Assembly (NCBI RefSeq): GCF_001571265.1 | Contig: NZ_BCTL01000012.1 | Span: 33,389 to 97,388 of the forward strand | DNA length: 64,000 bases | Source of the DNA: Cedecea neteri NBRC 105707 = ATCC 33855 | Lineage (GTDB): Bacteria > Pseudomonadota > Gammaproteobacteria > Enterobacterales > Enterobacteriaceae | Direction of reading: 5' to 3' | Shown: positions 39,331 to 49,188 of the stretch, one piece after another | Layout: the number at the start of each line of letters is the position of its first letter | Numbering within the stretch: position 1 is the first letter of the stretch | Notes under the pieces: generated by a model | Seen by the model: the letters and a program-made list of their open reading frames with translations, nothing else | What the model was told of the DNA's origin: nothing | Database searches by the model: none | Made by a program: the position numbers and the translations under genes

Positions 39331-40632
39331 ATGATAGTCATCGAGCTCATCATCGTGTTAGCAGCGATTTTTCTGGGGGCAAGGCTTGGCGGGATAGGCA
39401 TTGGTTACGCCGGCGGATTGGGGGTTTTGATTCTCGCGGCGATGGGCGTAAAACCCGGCAGCATCCCCTTCGACGTTATTTCCATCATTATGGCGGTCAT
39501 TGCAGCTATCTCGGCGATGCAGATCGCCGGAGGTCTGGATTATCTCGTTCACCAAACCGAGAAATTGCTACGCAAGAATCCTAAATACATCACTATTCTT
39601 GCGCCCATTGTGACCTGGTTTCTGACCATTTTCGCAGGTACCGGCAACATCTCACTGGCCACGCTGCCGGTGATTGCCGAAGTCGCCAAGGAACAGGGCA
39701 TCAAACCCTGTCGTCCACTCTCGACGGCGGTCGTTTCAGCTCAGATAGCCATTACCGCTTCACCAATTTCCGCCGCAGTGGTTTACATGTCCTCGGTGAT
39801 GGAAGGCCACGGCGTCAGTTACATTCAGTTACTGTCGGTGGTTATCCCCTCAACGCTGCTGGCCGTGCTGGTGATGTCGTTCCTGGTCTCTATTCTGTTC
39901 GACTCAAAGCTGTCCAATGACCCGGTTTACCTCAAACGCCTGGAAGAAGGCCTGATTGAGCTGCGCGGCGACAAGCAAATCGAGCTTAAGCCTCGCGCCA
40001 AAACCTCCGTCTTCCTCTTCCTGCTCGGCGTGGTTGGCGTGGTTATCTATGCCATCGTCAACAGCCCAAGCCTCGGCCTCGTCGCTACGCCGCTGATGAA
40101 TACCACCAATGCGATCCTGATTATTATGCTATCGGTCGCCACCCTGACCACCGTTATCTGCGGCGTAGAAACAGAAAGCATTCTCAGCTCCAGCACCTTC
40201 AAGGCCGGGATGAGCGCCTGTATTTGTATTCTCGGCGTAGCATGGCTGGGCGATACCTTCGTTTCCGCCAATATTGACTGGATCAAAGAAACCGCAGGCA
40301 GCGTGATTCAGGGCCACCCCTGGCTGTTGGCGGTGATTTTCTTCTTTGCCTCGGCGCTGCTTTACTCCCAGGCCGCAACGGCCAAAGCGCTGATGCCGAT
40401 GGCGCTGGCGCTCAGCGTCTCACCGTTAACCGCCGTCGCTTCTTTCGCCGCCGTCTCTGGTCTGTTTATTCTGCCAACCTACCCAACTCTGGTCGCCGCG
40501 GTGCAGATGGACGATACCGGCACAACGCGCATCGGCAAATTTGTCTTCAACCATCCGTTCTTTATTCCCGGCACAATGGGCGTAGTGCTGGCGGTCTGCT
40601 TCGGCTTCGTGTTCGGCAGCATAATGCTGTAA
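39331..40632 (+). CDS. dcuA: DcuA, anaerobic C4-dicarboxylate transporter
   Basis: This 433-residue membrane protein with about ten segments starts MIVIELIIVLAAIFLGARLG. It exchanges aspartate, malate or fumarate for succinate. It is next to aspA as in E. coli, with AAGGAAGCG before the ATG. Confidence 0.96.
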   Translation: MIVIELIIVLAAIFLGARLGGIGIGYAGGLGVLILAAMGVKPGSIPFDVISIIMAVIAAISAMQIAGGLDYLVHQTEKLLRKNPKYITILAPIVTWFLTIFAGTGNISLATLPVIAEVAKEQGIKPCRPLSTAVVSAQIAITASPISAAVVYMSSVMEGHGVSYIQLLSVVIPSTLLAVLVMSFLVSILFDSKLSNDPVYLKRLEEGLIELRGDKQIELKPRAKTSVFLFLLGVVGVVIYAIVNSPSLGLVATPLMNTTNAILIIMLSVATLTTVICGVETESILSSSTFKAGMSACICILGVAWLGDTFVSANIDWIKETAGSVIQGHPWLLAVIFFFASALLYSQAATAKALMPMALALSVSPLTAVASFAAVSGLFILPTYPTLVAAVQMDDTGTTRIGKFVFNHPFFIPGTMGVVLAVCFGFVFGSIML

Positions 40633-40719
40633 ATCTCTTCAAAGGCGGGCTGTTATTCGGCCCGTCTCCTCCTCCTCATGCTATAGTCGATGCCGTTTCC
40701 TCCCATAATGAGGTTTGCG

Positions 40720-41043
40720 ATGTCGATGACCCAGGCTGTCGTTGTACTCTGTACCGCCCCGGATGAAGCCACCGCTCAGGATCTGGCCGCGAAAGTGCTG
40801 GCGGAAAAACTTGCCGCCTGCGTGACGCTGCTGCCGGGCGCAACTTCACTCTATTACTGGGAAGGAAAGCTGGAGCAGGAGTACGAAGTACAAATGCTGC
40901 TCAAGAGCGACGTGGAGCACCAGGAGGCGCTGCTTGCCTGCCTGAAAACCCATCACCCTTACCAAACGCCAGAGCTACTGGTTCTGCCAGTTGCACACGG
41001 AAACAGTGAATATCTCTCATGGCTTTACGCATCATTACGCTAG
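40720..41043 (+). CDS. cutA: CutA divalent-cation tolerance protein
   Basis: This 107-residue trimeric PII-like fold protein matches E. coli CutA ([40 protein letters not shown]). The start at 40720 is chosen for the TGAGG site six bases upstream and family length; an upstream in-frame ATG lacks a ribosome site. It overlaps dsbD by 25 bases. Confidence 0.94.
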   Translation: MSMTQAVVVLCTAPDEATAQDLAAKVLAEKLAACVTLLPGATSLYYWEGKLEQEYEVQMLLKSDVEHQEALLACLKTHHPYQTPELLVLPVAHGNSEYLSWLYASLR

Positions 41044-42749
41044 TCCTGCTGCTTTGCAGTTCGCAGGCCTTCGCCGGGCTGTTTGACGCCCAGAATAAAA
41101 CCCAATTTGTCCCGGTCGACCAGGCCTTCGCCTTCGACTTTCAGCAGTCCGATCGCCAGTTAACCCTCAACTGGCAGATAAAACCCGGCTATTACCTATA
41201 TCGCCAGCAGATAAAAGTGGTGCCCACCAGCGCGGACATTGCGCCCCTGGCTATTCCCAAAGGCACCTGGCACGAGGATGAGTTCTACGGCAAAACCGAG
41301 ATCTTCACCCAGCAGTTGAACCTGCCGATTACGGTTAACGCCGCCGATAAAGGTTCGTCCGTCAGCGTCACCTACCAGGGCTGCGCCGAAGCCGGGTTCT
41401 GCTACCCACCGGAAACACGCGTAGTGCCGCTGAGCGCTATTGCTCCGTCTGCTAATAATGCCAATATTTCTTCCCCTCTCTCCCCTGAAGGGGAGAGGGC
41501 CGGGATGAGGGGGACAAACGACTCCGCCCCCGCATCACTCCCCTTCTCCGCGCTGTGGGCCTTCCTGATAGGCATCGGCATCGCCTTCACGCCCTGCGTG
41601 CTGCCAATGTACCCACTGATCTCCGGCATCGTGCTGGGTGGTAAACAACGTCTGTCCACCGCCAGAGCGCTGCTGCTGGCCTTTGTTTACGTCCAGGGCA
41701 TGGCGCTGACCTACACCGCTCTCGGTCTGGTGGTTGCGGCTGCCGGGCTCCAGTTCCAGGCCGCGCTACAGCACCCGTACGTGCTGATTGGCCTGTCGGT
41801 GCTCTTTATCCTGCTCGCCGCCTCCATGTTCGGCCTGTTCACGCTGCAGCTGCCGTCGTCGCTGCAAACGCGCCTGACGCTGATGAGCAACCGTCAGCAA
41901 GGTGGCTCGGCGGGCGGCGTCTTTGCTATGGGCGCGCTGGCCGGGCTTATCTGCTCGCCGTGCACCACCGCGCCGCTGAGCGCTATCCTGCTGTACATCG
42001 CGCAAAGCGGAAATATGTGGCTTGGCGGCGGCACGCTTTACCTTTACGCGCTGGGAATGGGCCTGCCGCTGATCCTGATCACCGTCTTCGGCAACCGCCT
42101 GCTGCCGAAAAGTGGGCCATGGATGGAAAGCGTCAAAACCGCCTTTGGCTTTGTAATTCTGGCGCTGCCGGTATTCCTGCTGGAACGCGTACTCGGCGAC
42201 ACCTGGGGGCTAAGGCTGTGGAGCCTGCTGGGCGTAGCCTTCTTCGGCTGGGCGTTTATCACCAGTCTCGCGGCGAAGAAATCCTGGCTGCGTGTGCTGC
42301 AAATCATCCTGCTGGGGGCCGCGTTGGTCGCCGCCCGTCCGCTACAGGACTGGGCTTTTGGCTCTCCGGTATCCACTCAGGCCGTGCCTCACCTAAGTTT
42401 CAGCAAAATAGCGAACGTTGAGCAGCTCGACGCCGCGCTGGCCAACGCGAAAGGCAAACCTGTGATGTTCGATTTGTACGCCGACTGGTGCGTGGCGTGT
42501 AAAGAGTTTGAGAAATACACCTTTAGCGATCCGCAGGTGCAAAAAGCGCTATCTGGTACCGTTTTACTCCAGGCCGACGTCACGGCAAATAACGCCGATG
42601 ACAAGGCTTTGCTCAAGCATCTGCAGGTGCTCGGCCTGCCGACCATTTTATTCTTTGATACTCACGGCCTCGAGCAGCCTGCAGCCCGCGTAACGGGCTT
42701 TATGGATGCCAAAGCGTTTAGCGAGCATTTGCGCAATCGCAGCCAGTAA
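41019..42749 (+). CDS. dsbD: DsbD thiol:disulfide interchange protein, with repeat-derived linker
   Basis: This 576-residue protein has a signal peptide (about 19 residues), a periplasmic alpha domain with redox Cys in [13 protein letters not shown], an eight-segment membrane beta domain ([19 protein letters not shown]) and a C-terminal thioredoxin-like gamma domain (DWCVACKEF). It carries electrons from cytosolic thioredoxin to DsbC/DsbG and cytochrome maturation. The linker after the alpha domain contains an in-frame copy of the dispersed palindromic repeat, coding [14 protein letters not shown], where E. coli has an unrelated Pro/Gln-rich linker. Confidence 0.96.
   Translation: MALRIITLVLLLCSSQAFAGLFDAQNKTQFVPVDQAFAFDFQQSDRQLTLNWQIKPGYYLYRQQIKVVPTSADIAPLAIPKGTWHEDEFYGKTEIFTQQLNLPITVNAADKGSSVSVTYQGCAEAGFCYPPETRVVPLSAIAPSANNANISSPLSPEGERAGMRGTNDSAPASLPFSALWAFLIGIGIAFTPCVLPMYPLISGIVLGGKQRLSTARALLLAFVYVQGMALTYTALGLVVAAAGLQFQAALQHPYVLIGLSVLFILLAASMFGLFTLQLPSSLQTRLTLMSNRQQGGSAGGVFAMGALAGLICSPCTTAPLSAILLYIAQSGNMWLGGGTLYLYALGMGLPLILITVFGNRLLPKSGPWMESVKTAFGFVILALPVFLLERVLGDTWGLRLWSLLGVAFFGWAFITSLAAKKSWLRVLQIILLGAALVAARPLQDWAFGSPVSTQAVPHLSFSKIANVEQLDAALANAKGKPVMFDLYADWCVACKEFEKYTFSDPQVQKALSGTVLLQADVTANNADDKALLKHLQVLGLPTILFFDTHGLEQPAARVTGFMDAKAFSEHLRNRSQ
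41473..41513. repeat. Dispersed palindromic repeat inside dsbD (copy 4)
   Basis: CCCCTCTCTCCCC-tgaa-GGGGAGAGGG followed by CCGGGATGAGGGGG belongs to the same family as copies at 535, 640 and 3831, but lies inside a coding region and keeps the frame open. Confidence 0.85.
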
Positions 42750-42787
42750 ACAACACTTAATCCGTTGGGAAACGTAAGGAGAAAACC

Positions 42788-43363
42788 GTGCAACGCGAAG
42801 AAGTTTTAGAGCACGCCCTGCATGTCCTTGAACGTGAAGGCATTGCCAGCACGACGCTGGAGATGGTGGCGAAAGAAGCCGATTACCCGCTCGCTGAGGT
42901 TCGTCAGTTCTGGCCCGACAGCGAAGCCCTGCTGTACGACGCCCTGCGCTACTTAAGCTCGCAGGTGGACGTCTGGCGGCGCCAGCTGATGCTGGATGAA
43001 GAGATGACGCCGGAGCAAAAGCTGCTTAAGCGCTACCACGCCCTGACCGAATGCGTGAGCAACCAGCGCTACCCCGGCTGCCTGTTTATTGCCGCCTGCA
43101 CCTTTTATCCCGATGCCGCGCACCCGATTCATCAGCTAGCTGACCAGCAGAAAAAAGCGGCCTGGGAGTACACTCACGAGCTGCTGACGCAGATGGAAGT
43201 GGACGACCCAACCATGGTTGCCCACCAAATGGAGTTGGTGCTGGAAGGCTGCCTGAGCAGGCTATTGGTGAAGCGCAGCCAGGCCGATATCGACACTGCC
43301 AGAACCCTTGCGGAAGATATTCTGCGTTTTGCGCTGTGCCGCACCGGCGGGGCATTAACCTGA
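42788..43363 (+). CDS. yjdC: YjdC, TetR-family regulator
   Basis: This 191-residue protein begins with GTG after GTAAGGAGAAAA. The N-terminal TetR HTH ([21 protein letters not shown]) and a C-terminal ligand-binding helical domain match E. coli YjdC ([16 protein letters not shown]). It follows dsbD by 38 bases, probably in the same transcript. Targets are not established. Confidence 0.93.
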   Translation: MQREEVLEHALHVLEREGIASTTLEMVAKEADYPLAEVRQFWPDSEALLYDALRYLSSQVDVWRRQLMLDEEMTPEQKLLKRYHALTECVSNQRYPGCLFIAACTFYPDAAHPIHQLADQQKKAAWEYTHELLTQMEVDDPTMVAHQMELVLEGCLSRLLVKRSQADIDTARTLAEDILRFALCRTGGALT

Positions 43364-43477
43364 AGCACGTCTTTTTACTGCCTTTGACTGAAAAGCAGGC
43401 AATCAGCATAGTTTTAGGGATTTTTTATGACAAATCCGTTGACGCCTGGCGGCCTTTACGGTTTAATGCGGCCCGTT

Positions 43478-43553
43478 GCCCGGATAGCTCAGTCGGTAGA
43501 GCAGGGGATTGAAAATCCCCGTGTCCTTGGTTCGATTCCGAGTCCGGGCACCA
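43478..43553 (+). tRNA. pheU: tRNA-Phe (GAA)
   Basis: A 76-nt cloverleaf from GCCCGGA to TCCGGGCACCA with CCA encoded. The anticodon stem-loop GGGGA-TTGAAAA-TCCCC has GAA at 43511-43513. It stands after yjdC as pheU does in E. coli. Its 3' end is the integration point of the island that follows. Confidence 0.98.
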
Positions 43554-43672
43554 CTTACATCAAAGCACGTTGGTCAGAAATGAGAAGCCTGACGGACGGT
43601 TAAGAGAAAGTTATCTGAACTCTTGTGATGTCTGATCCTGAATCACATCGTGGTTTATGTAGCTTTCCCAAG

Positions 43673-43701
43673 AAAGGGAACTGTTGACGCAGTTCCCTTT
43701 T
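43673..43701. terminator. Strong hairpin between tRNA-Phe and integrase
   Basis: AAAGGGAACTG-ttgacg-CAGTTCCCTTT with A- and T-runs on both sides; it can stop tRNA read-through and integrase transcripts. Confidence 0.8.
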
Positions 43702-43816
43702 CTCGATCACCGATCATGATTACAGCCAGTAACCACAATGTCAATAAGTGTAAGATTTTTGTCTACACTCCCGAGCGTTTCCTTTTCCGACTATACAGTT
43801 GCACCGCATTCTTTAA

Positions 43817-44809
43817 TTATTTATCGATATATAACGCCAGTTCCCGCTCCAGTGTTTTTCCCACGACCTCCATATTGATATCGATGTATTCCATCGTGGT
43901 GGTAATACTGCGATGACCCAGCAACCCTTTCACCAGATGAAGATTGCGATCCGGCGCTTCCATCAGTTGTGTCGCCAGCGTATGCCGGAACCGGTGTGCC
44001 GAAATAGCAAATCCACACTCATCCGACAATCGCCGGAAAAAAGACCTTAGCGGCTGGATGGAAGGGTCAGCAGGTAAATGTTCACGCTCACGATCCAGAC
44101 AGGTCAGTCGCTCATAATGAAAAAGGTGATCGGACGGGCCGGCACCACACTCCTGTATCCTTTTCAGCAGAAGTTCAAGCCCCGGTCGTAGCTGGTATAC
44201 GATGGGCACAGCCCATTCAAGATGCGTTTTACTCCCCTCCTGCCGCAGGGTGATGCAGTTATCCCTTAGGCTGACATCCTTCACTCTGATATGAAGCAGC
44301 TGGTTCTGACGCATCCCGGTGTAGCGCAGCGTATCCAGCACGATACGCCAGAACCAGACAGGAGAGAGGGCGCATTTACTGTTCCGGCCCCTCGCCGTTT
44401 GCAACTGCTCTTCAAACTGCTCCATCTTCAGGTAGAGCTGGATCAACTGACTTTTAGACAATATTTTTTTGCGCTTCTCGGCCTTCTTAATCGACACGCC
44501 GTTAAAAGGATTGTCCCCTGCGGCAATGTATTCCGTCTTCAGGGCAAAATTGAACAACGCGCGCATGTGCGTGACCTTATTATTCCAGGTATGTGAGGAC
44601 AGGTTTTTTTCCTGCAAAACATACCTCCGCCAGCGCAGAACATCCCGCTGGGTAATGCTCTCCGGCATAACGTCTTCCCCCACAAACTGCCGGAAGCCTT
44701 TCAGGACCTTAGCGTAACTCCACTCTGAGGCTTTACGCAGCGGCGTTTTAAAAAAATACTCCTCCATCAGCCCGGCCCAGGCTGCCTCACTTTTCTCATT
44801 TTTCATCAC
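43817..44809 (-). CDS. Tyrosine recombinase (site-specific integrase)
   Basis: This 330-residue XerC/D-like recombinase has an N-terminal SAM-like core-binding domain (about 10-110) and a C-terminal catalytic domain. Catalytic residues are visible: Arg in RYTGMRQNQ, His-x-x-Arg in AHRFRHTLAT, His in LLGHRSI and Tyr in TTTMEYIDI. Location next to tRNA-Phe, reading toward it, shows it drives island integration and excision. It follows the MobH-like gene with 19 bases between. Confidence 0.93.
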   Translation of the reverse strand: MMKNEKSEAAWAGLMEEYFFKTPLRKASEWSYAKVLKGFRQFVGEDVMPESITQRDVLRWRRYVLQEKNLSSHTWNNKVTHMRALFNFALKTEYIAAGDNPFNGVSIKKAEKRKKILSKSQLIQLYLKMEQFEEQLQTARGRNSKCALSPVWFWRIVLDTLRYTGMRQNQLLHIRVKDVSLRDNCITLRQEGSKTHLEWAVPIVYQLRPGLELLLKRIQECGAGPSDHLFHYERLTCLDREREHLPADPSIQPLRSFFRRLSDECGFAISAHRFRHTLATQLMEAPDRNLHLVKGLLGHRSITTTMEYIDINMEVVGKTLERELALYIDK

Positions 44810-44828
44810 GTTGAACCTCTGTACTTCG

Positions 44829-46415
44829 TTATGAAATCATCAGATAACAACTGTCCTGGGGGACCGGGTTAAACAACTGACTGGCTTTAACCAGATACCC
44901 CTTCACTTGTCTGAAAGAACCCTGCTGATCTTCAGTGGCATAAATCCTGGCGAAAAAGTAACGCCGGTTATCCTGCCGCCGGTGGAAATTCAGTCGCTCA
45001 AACGCCTGCTGCACACTCTCCCTTTTTTCGCTGTCATGCCCGGCCTCCTTCAGGTATCGATAAAACAGCCCCGGGACGGGCAGCAGAACGAAGCCCGCTA
45101 CCACCTGCAGGGCATCATCCGGCCCGTTCACCGGCAGACTTCCGTTGCGGACACCATTGCGAAGCCATTTCCAGAAAACCTCGCCCTCCTGGACCAGGTC
45201 GTTGCTGTATCCGGCGACAAAGGGCTCTCCTTTCTGAACTGTAACGACGCTGGCCTGCGAGTTGTCATGTTCGCTCGCCACCAGGGATACGCTGGCACAG
45301 GGGGCAGGCTGGTGAGCGGGCCCGGGTACCGGTTCATCAGCCCCGCAAGGAGGAATGACCTCAGCTGTGGGTTCATCAGGCTCAGCAGCATCTGCATCGT
45401 TCCCCAACAATGCCAGGAGTGCCTGCATATCATCGTCAGGGGCCGGCGTCACCTCAGAGATAATGCCGCCTGTCCCATCATGGCTAATCACCTCGTCTGC
45501 TGAAGGAAGGATTTCATCTGCAGCCAGGGCAGAATGAAGCGCCATTGCCCCGGGCAGAGGGTCTGCTGGAGCGATTGTATCTCTACCGGCACTGATTGCC
45601 GGTTCAGTCCCGATGAAAGGCATTAACGCGGTGGCCTCCGGGGAGGAAACGAGCGACTGCGGTGTCACAGGCAGAATCACCGCCCCACTTTTCTCTGCGG
45701 CTGTCGCCAGAAGTTCATCAATCACCGGCAGCGGGGAGGGAAGACCGCAGAGGTGCTGCGCCAGACAGTCCAGGGTCGCCGGAACGGTGGAAAGCCAGCC
45801 CGTGGCCCGCCGGGGCAGGAGCTGACAGGCCATCAGGGTGGCCGCACTCTGTACCACGTTTGCCCGGGGCGGTGTCGGGTTAAACCGGAACCGGTACGGC
45901 TCCAGGGGAACACTCGTTCCCGGGAGCCAGGGCTCTCCGCTTCTGAGCTCACCGGTCAGTTGGCTTAACAGGGGCAGGTGGTAAAACAGGGCCGACCAGT
46001 ACACCACGGCGTTCCACAGCACACCCTGCGCCGCCTGCTCTTCCGGCGCGGCTCCCGGAGGAAGCAGATGGGCTTTGGCCAGACGTACCGCACAGGTGAC
46101 ATACCTCACCACCATATCGCCGTAGCCACCACTCCCCGACCAGGGGCCTGAAGAAGTTGCCGGCACGTTCTGCACCCGGGCAAGGAGTTGTGCCAGAGGG
46201 GTAAAATACAGGGTCTGGTACTGTTCTGCAGGCAGGGCACAGTTATCCCACAGCTGCTGCAAATAAATCTGGCGTGCCGGAGCGGTAGTCAGGGCATCCT
46301 GTGTCTGCGGGAGATGGTAGCCGGGAATGTCCTGATGTGTGGGGGAGAGGACAGCGCTGGCGGCCTTTTCCGTGAGGCCCGCCCGACCCGGAAGGGATTT
46401 CAGCCAGCTAAGCAT
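44829..46415 (-). CDS. MobH/TraI_2-family relaxase-like protein, HD residues missing
   Basis: This is a 528-residue protein from MLSWLKSLPGRAG at 46415, overlapping the helicase stop by eight bases. The N-terminal half follows the TraI_2 layout (LSPTHQDIPGYHLP onward) and the C-terminal half (about 420-528) the TraI_2_C domain (VFWKWLRNGV; AFERLNFHRRQDNRRYF; VKGYLV). MobH relaxases have a His-rich HHH-x-GxGGL...H motif and an HD pair in LLHDxGKP. Here the first is SSGPWSGSGGYGD and the second FYHLPLL, so the metal-binding residues are lost. The middle (about 250-400) is long, acidic and low in predicted structure. It is probably not an active nickase. Confidence 0.7.
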   Translation of the reverse strand: MLSWLKSLPGRAGLTEKAASAVLSPTHQDIPGYHLPQTQDALTTAPARQIYLQQLWDNCALPAEQYQTLYFTPLAQLLARVQNVPATSSGPWSGSGGYGDMVVRYVTCAVRLAKAHLLPPGAAPEEQAAQGVLWNAVVYWSALFYHLPLLSQLTGELRSGEPWLPGTSVPLEPYRFRFNPTPPRANVVQSAATLMACQLLPRRATGWLSTVPATLDCLAQHLCGLPSPLPVIDELLATAAEKSGAVILPVTPQSLVSSPEATALMPFIGTEPAISAGRDTIAPADPLPGAMALHSALAADEILPSADEVISHDGTGGIISEVTPAPDDDMQALLALLGNDADAAEPDEPTAEVIPPCGADEPVPGPAHQPAPCASVSLVASEHDNSQASVVTVQKGEPFVAGYSNDLVQEGEVFWKWLRNGVRNGSLPVNGPDDALQVVAGFVLLPVPGLFYRYLKEAGHDSEKRESVQQAFERLNFHRRQDNRRYFFARIYATEDQQGSFRQVKGYLVKASQLFNPVPQDSCYLMIS

Positions 46416-47892
46416 AACGCCCCTGCCCCACGGATTCATCCTTTTTGCCGTCCCCCTTTTTATCCTTGTCGTCTTCTTTATCAGGGGCATTCAGCAGGGC
46501 GTGTATCAGACCGTTCATCACCAGCGTCCTGCGCGCCCGCGTCACGGAGACATACAGCAGATTCGTTTCGTCGGTACGTTCGACCTCTGGCATCTGCGGG
46601 TCGGTGATATCGGCGAAGTCTTCATCGAGCATCACCGTGTCCCACTCCAGCCCCTTACTGCGGTGGGCCGTGGACACCGTCACATCCGCCTCGCTCTCAC
46701 TCTTCACCGCCTGCGCCCTCAGCACCTTCAGCTTCTGCGGCAGAGGGAAGTACGTTTCCAGCAGCCGGATGCCCTGGTTCATACCGATATCTCCGGTGGC
46801 CTTCGCGATACTTTCGTATTCCGCAAAATCCCGGTAATCCTTCGTCAGCTGCGGGCTGCGCATCCGCTCCGGCATCTCCACGGAGAACCAGTAGAGGTCC
46901 TCCAGCTCTTCGGCTTTATACCCTTCAATTCCCCCGACCCAGTACACGCATTTCCCGTTCAGACTGGCGCTCAGGGCGGCACCAATGACACCGGCCACGG
47001 TGCGGCTCAGCACGGTATAGTGTGGCGTGTCTCCCGGCAGCGTCTCCACCACCCGGTCAGCACTCCCACTCCCTTTCACCGTCTGCGTTTCACCCTGGCG
47101 TTCAAGCAGCACGTTGGCCACCCGGGCCACCTCCGGCCCGAAGCGGAAGCTCTGCGTCAGCCAGAGCTGGTCTGCATCCTGCAATACAGGCGCGTCCAGG
47201 GCATTATCTGCGCCCCGGAAGCGGTATATCTGCTGATGCCGGTCACCGACCAGCACCACATTGCACTTCTGGCCCAGAACCAGCGCGCGGGTGACCGGGT
47301 TGGCATCCTGGGCTTCATCAAACAGAATGGTGCCCCACCGGCGCGACAGGTCGGGGTTCGAGAGCTGGTAGAGCTTCAGATAGGTATCGTGGGTGACAGG
47401 GAAATCAGATTGTGGGCTGCGCATCGCCTGCCAGAGCACCTGCGCCGCACCAATGATATCAGGGAGAGCCACGCCGCAGCGGTCCTTCTCAGCCGGGAGG
47501 TGCATCAGACCCGGCTCCGGGTCGGCGCTGCAGAGAAAATGGTTGAGCGTCTCCAGGGCGGTACGTGCCAGCGGCCAGTGGCGCGTGTTGAGCAGCCGCG
47601 CCACGTCGGTGATACGCAGATTACTGGTCAGGCGGGATGCCAGGGGACGCCCGAACCCGGGCCACGCCAGCTGATGGGAGGTTTTGCATTCCACGCTGAA
47701 CGGAAATTTTTGTTCAGCCTCATCTCTGACGGCGCGGTTATAGGCCAGGTACAGCATCCGGCTGGCAGGGTTAGCCCGCGCATAGCGTACCAGGGTGTGC
47801 GTTTTCCCGGTGCCGGCAAACGCCTTCACCACCAGGCGCACCCCTTTCCAGTCAATAATGGCCGCCTGTTCAGGCGTATCAGTGTAAGACAT
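46408..47892 (-). CDS. UvrD/Rep-type superfamily 1 helicase
   Basis: This 494-residue protein has a complete set of SF1 motifs: Q-motif TPEQAAI, Walker A FAGTGKTHTLV, Walker B FDEAQDAN, motif III VGDRHQQIYRFRGA, motif V STAHRSKGLEWDTVML and motif VI LLYVSVTRARRTL. The charged Lys/Asp-rich tail is specific to island homologues. The next gene, a TraI_2-like protein, overlaps it, so the two are coupled and could work together on DNA processing of the island. Confidence 0.92.
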   Translation of the reverse strand: MSYTDTPEQAAIIDWKGVRLVVKAFAGTGKTHTLVRYARANPASRMLYLAYNRAVRDEAEQKFPFSVECKTSHQLAWPGFGRPLASRLTSNLRITDVARLLNTRHWPLARTALETLNHFLCSADPEPGLMHLPAEKDRCGVALPDIIGAAQVLWQAMRSPQSDFPVTHDTYLKLYQLSNPDLSRRWGTILFDEAQDANPVTRALVLGQKCNVVLVGDRHQQIYRFRGADNALDAPVLQDADQLWLTQSFRFGPEVARVANVLLERQGETQTVKGSGSADRVVETLPGDTPHYTVLSRTVAGVIGAALSASLNGKCVYWVGGIEGYKAEELEDLYWFSVEMPERMRSPQLTKDYRDFAEYESIAKATGDIGMNQGIRLLETYFPLPQKLKVLRAQAVKSESEADVTVSTAHRSKGLEWDTVMLDEDFADITDPQMPEVERTDETNLLYVSVTRARRTLVMNGLIHALLNAPDKEDDKDKKGDGKKDESVGQGRYA

Positions 47893-47999
47893 CGGATATC
47901 CTCAAATGCAGAGATAAAACGGCATTCTGTTTCCGGTCTGTCTGCCCCGCCACGCTTAACTCAGCATGGTGAGGGAAAAATAACGACGGCCTCCTCTCA

Positions 48000-48575
48000 T
48001 CACCGGCCTGGTAATCTGTCGCCCAGCCAGGCCATCCACCGGTCATCTTCCACCTGTACATTCACGGGCAACCCGGCGTCATAGCAGGCCTGGTACCACT
48101 CACTGGCCTGGCGGGCATTACCGCTCAGCCAGGCCTGCCCGCTGTTTTCACTCCATAATGCAAGGCTTGTCGTGCCATCGGAACGGATAACAAATGCCGC
48201 CCGGCTGACGGTGTAAGGTCGTCCTCTGATGTCGAGTTCAATGTCCCGCATCCGGCTTCTCCCGGGGCGGGAGGCCAATATCCGGTTCCCGACCTCCTGC
48301 AGCTGACGGTATCCCACAGGCATCAGCGAAAGTGCCATCGCACGCCCGGCATCGGTCAGCCCGATAAAGACCCGGCGATTGGGTTTTCGCTGCAGATAAA
48401 CCAGTCCGGTTGCCGCCAGCGAATTACAGGCGGAATAAACGCAGTTACTCCTGAGTGACTTAAGAATATATCGTGCAGGTAAAAGCCCTGAAAAAAGGTG
48501 TTCAGCTGAAAGCATAAAAATAAGAATTTTCTTTTGCAGCTCTGATAAACATCTGTGCTTTACACGCAATATCAT
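48000..48575 (-). CDS. Winged-helix protein of unknown function
   Basis: This 191-residue protein from the ATG at 48575 (AAGAGG site) has a MarR-like winged-helix N-terminus (LSELQKKILIFMLSAEHLFSG then SACNSLAATGLVYLQRKPNRRVFIGLTDAGRAMA, read in parts). The C-terminal half (about 105-191) ends WYQACYDAGLPVNVQVEDDRW and has no family I recognise. It lies 107 bases upstream of the helicase and may regulate the helicase-TraI-integrase unit. That is inference from position. Confidence 0.7.
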   Translation of the reverse strand: MILRVKHRCLSELQKKILIFMLSAEHLFSGLLPARYILKSLRSNCVYSACNSLAATGLVYLQRKPNRRVFIGLTDAGRAMALSLMPVGYRQLQEVGNRILASRPGRSRMRDIELDIRGRPYTVSRAAFVIRSDGTTSLALWSENSGQAWLSGNARQASEWYQACYDAGLPVNVQVEDDRWMAWLGDRLPGR

Positions 48576-48797
48576 TGACCTCTTCTTATTGAGAGTTGAG
48601 GGCTGTAACAGTCGAAGATCCGATCTCATGCTTACAAACTAACTAAATGGCTTAAAGTACCATGCACAAATGAGAGGATTCTTTCTATGCATCGCTCTAT
48701 TTAATCACTCATCTCTCAGCTATCATCAATCTTGAGGTTACAACTTCCCGCACAAATCCACAGAGTAGTTTTTACTCATTTTAAATAAGGAATTTTC

Positions 48798-49181
48798 ATG
48801 ATTAACTTTTCTGATTTTTGTATTGCAGATGCTGTGAAGGATGATGCCGTAGGTATATCAATCGGGGATTTGATTCAGGGGAATAGCATTAATGCTTATG
48901 CAACTGTAATTGAAGAAGGCAACAAAGTTGGTTGCCACAGTCACCATGAAGGTGAGGAATGGTATATTATACTCGCCGGCGAAGGTACGGTTTTTACCTC
49001 AGACGTGGAAAACGGAGCGCTCAAAGAGGTAACCGAAACCCCCTTCAGCAGTGGGAGTGTTTTCCGTATCTCCGCCGGAACAGCACATCAACTCCGCGCT
49101 GATAAACAGGTCAAACTCATTTTCCTGTGCCCCCCTACACATCTGGAGCAGGATCGAACCGTTTTTAGCGATCTTTGTTAA
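48798..49181 (+). CDS. Single-domain cupin protein A
   Basis: This 127-residue small cupin has motif 1 GCHSHHEGEEWYIILAGEG (His, His, Glu) and motif 2 FRISAGTAHQL. The metal ligands are preserved. It is a paralogue of the cupin at 58441-58833; the shared tail reads C-P-x-T-H-L-x-x-D-R-T-V. It converges on a PAS-LuxR regulator with eight bases between. The neighbourhood with a short-chain dehydrogenase suggests small-molecule metabolism or sensing. The substrate is unknown. Confidence 0.88.
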   Translation: MINFSDFCIADAVKDDAVGISIGDLIQGNSINAYATVIEEGNKVGCHSHHEGEEWYIILAGEGTVFTSDVENGALKEVTETPFSSGSVFRISAGTAHQLRADKQVKLIFLCPPTHLEQDRTVFSDLC

Positions 49182-49188
49182 TCAGTTC

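Noticed and set aside
46339..48084. 581-codon frame opposite the helicase gene
   Set aside because: The helicase motifs are complete on the other strand; this frame has low-complexity Arg/His/Pro content and no start signal.
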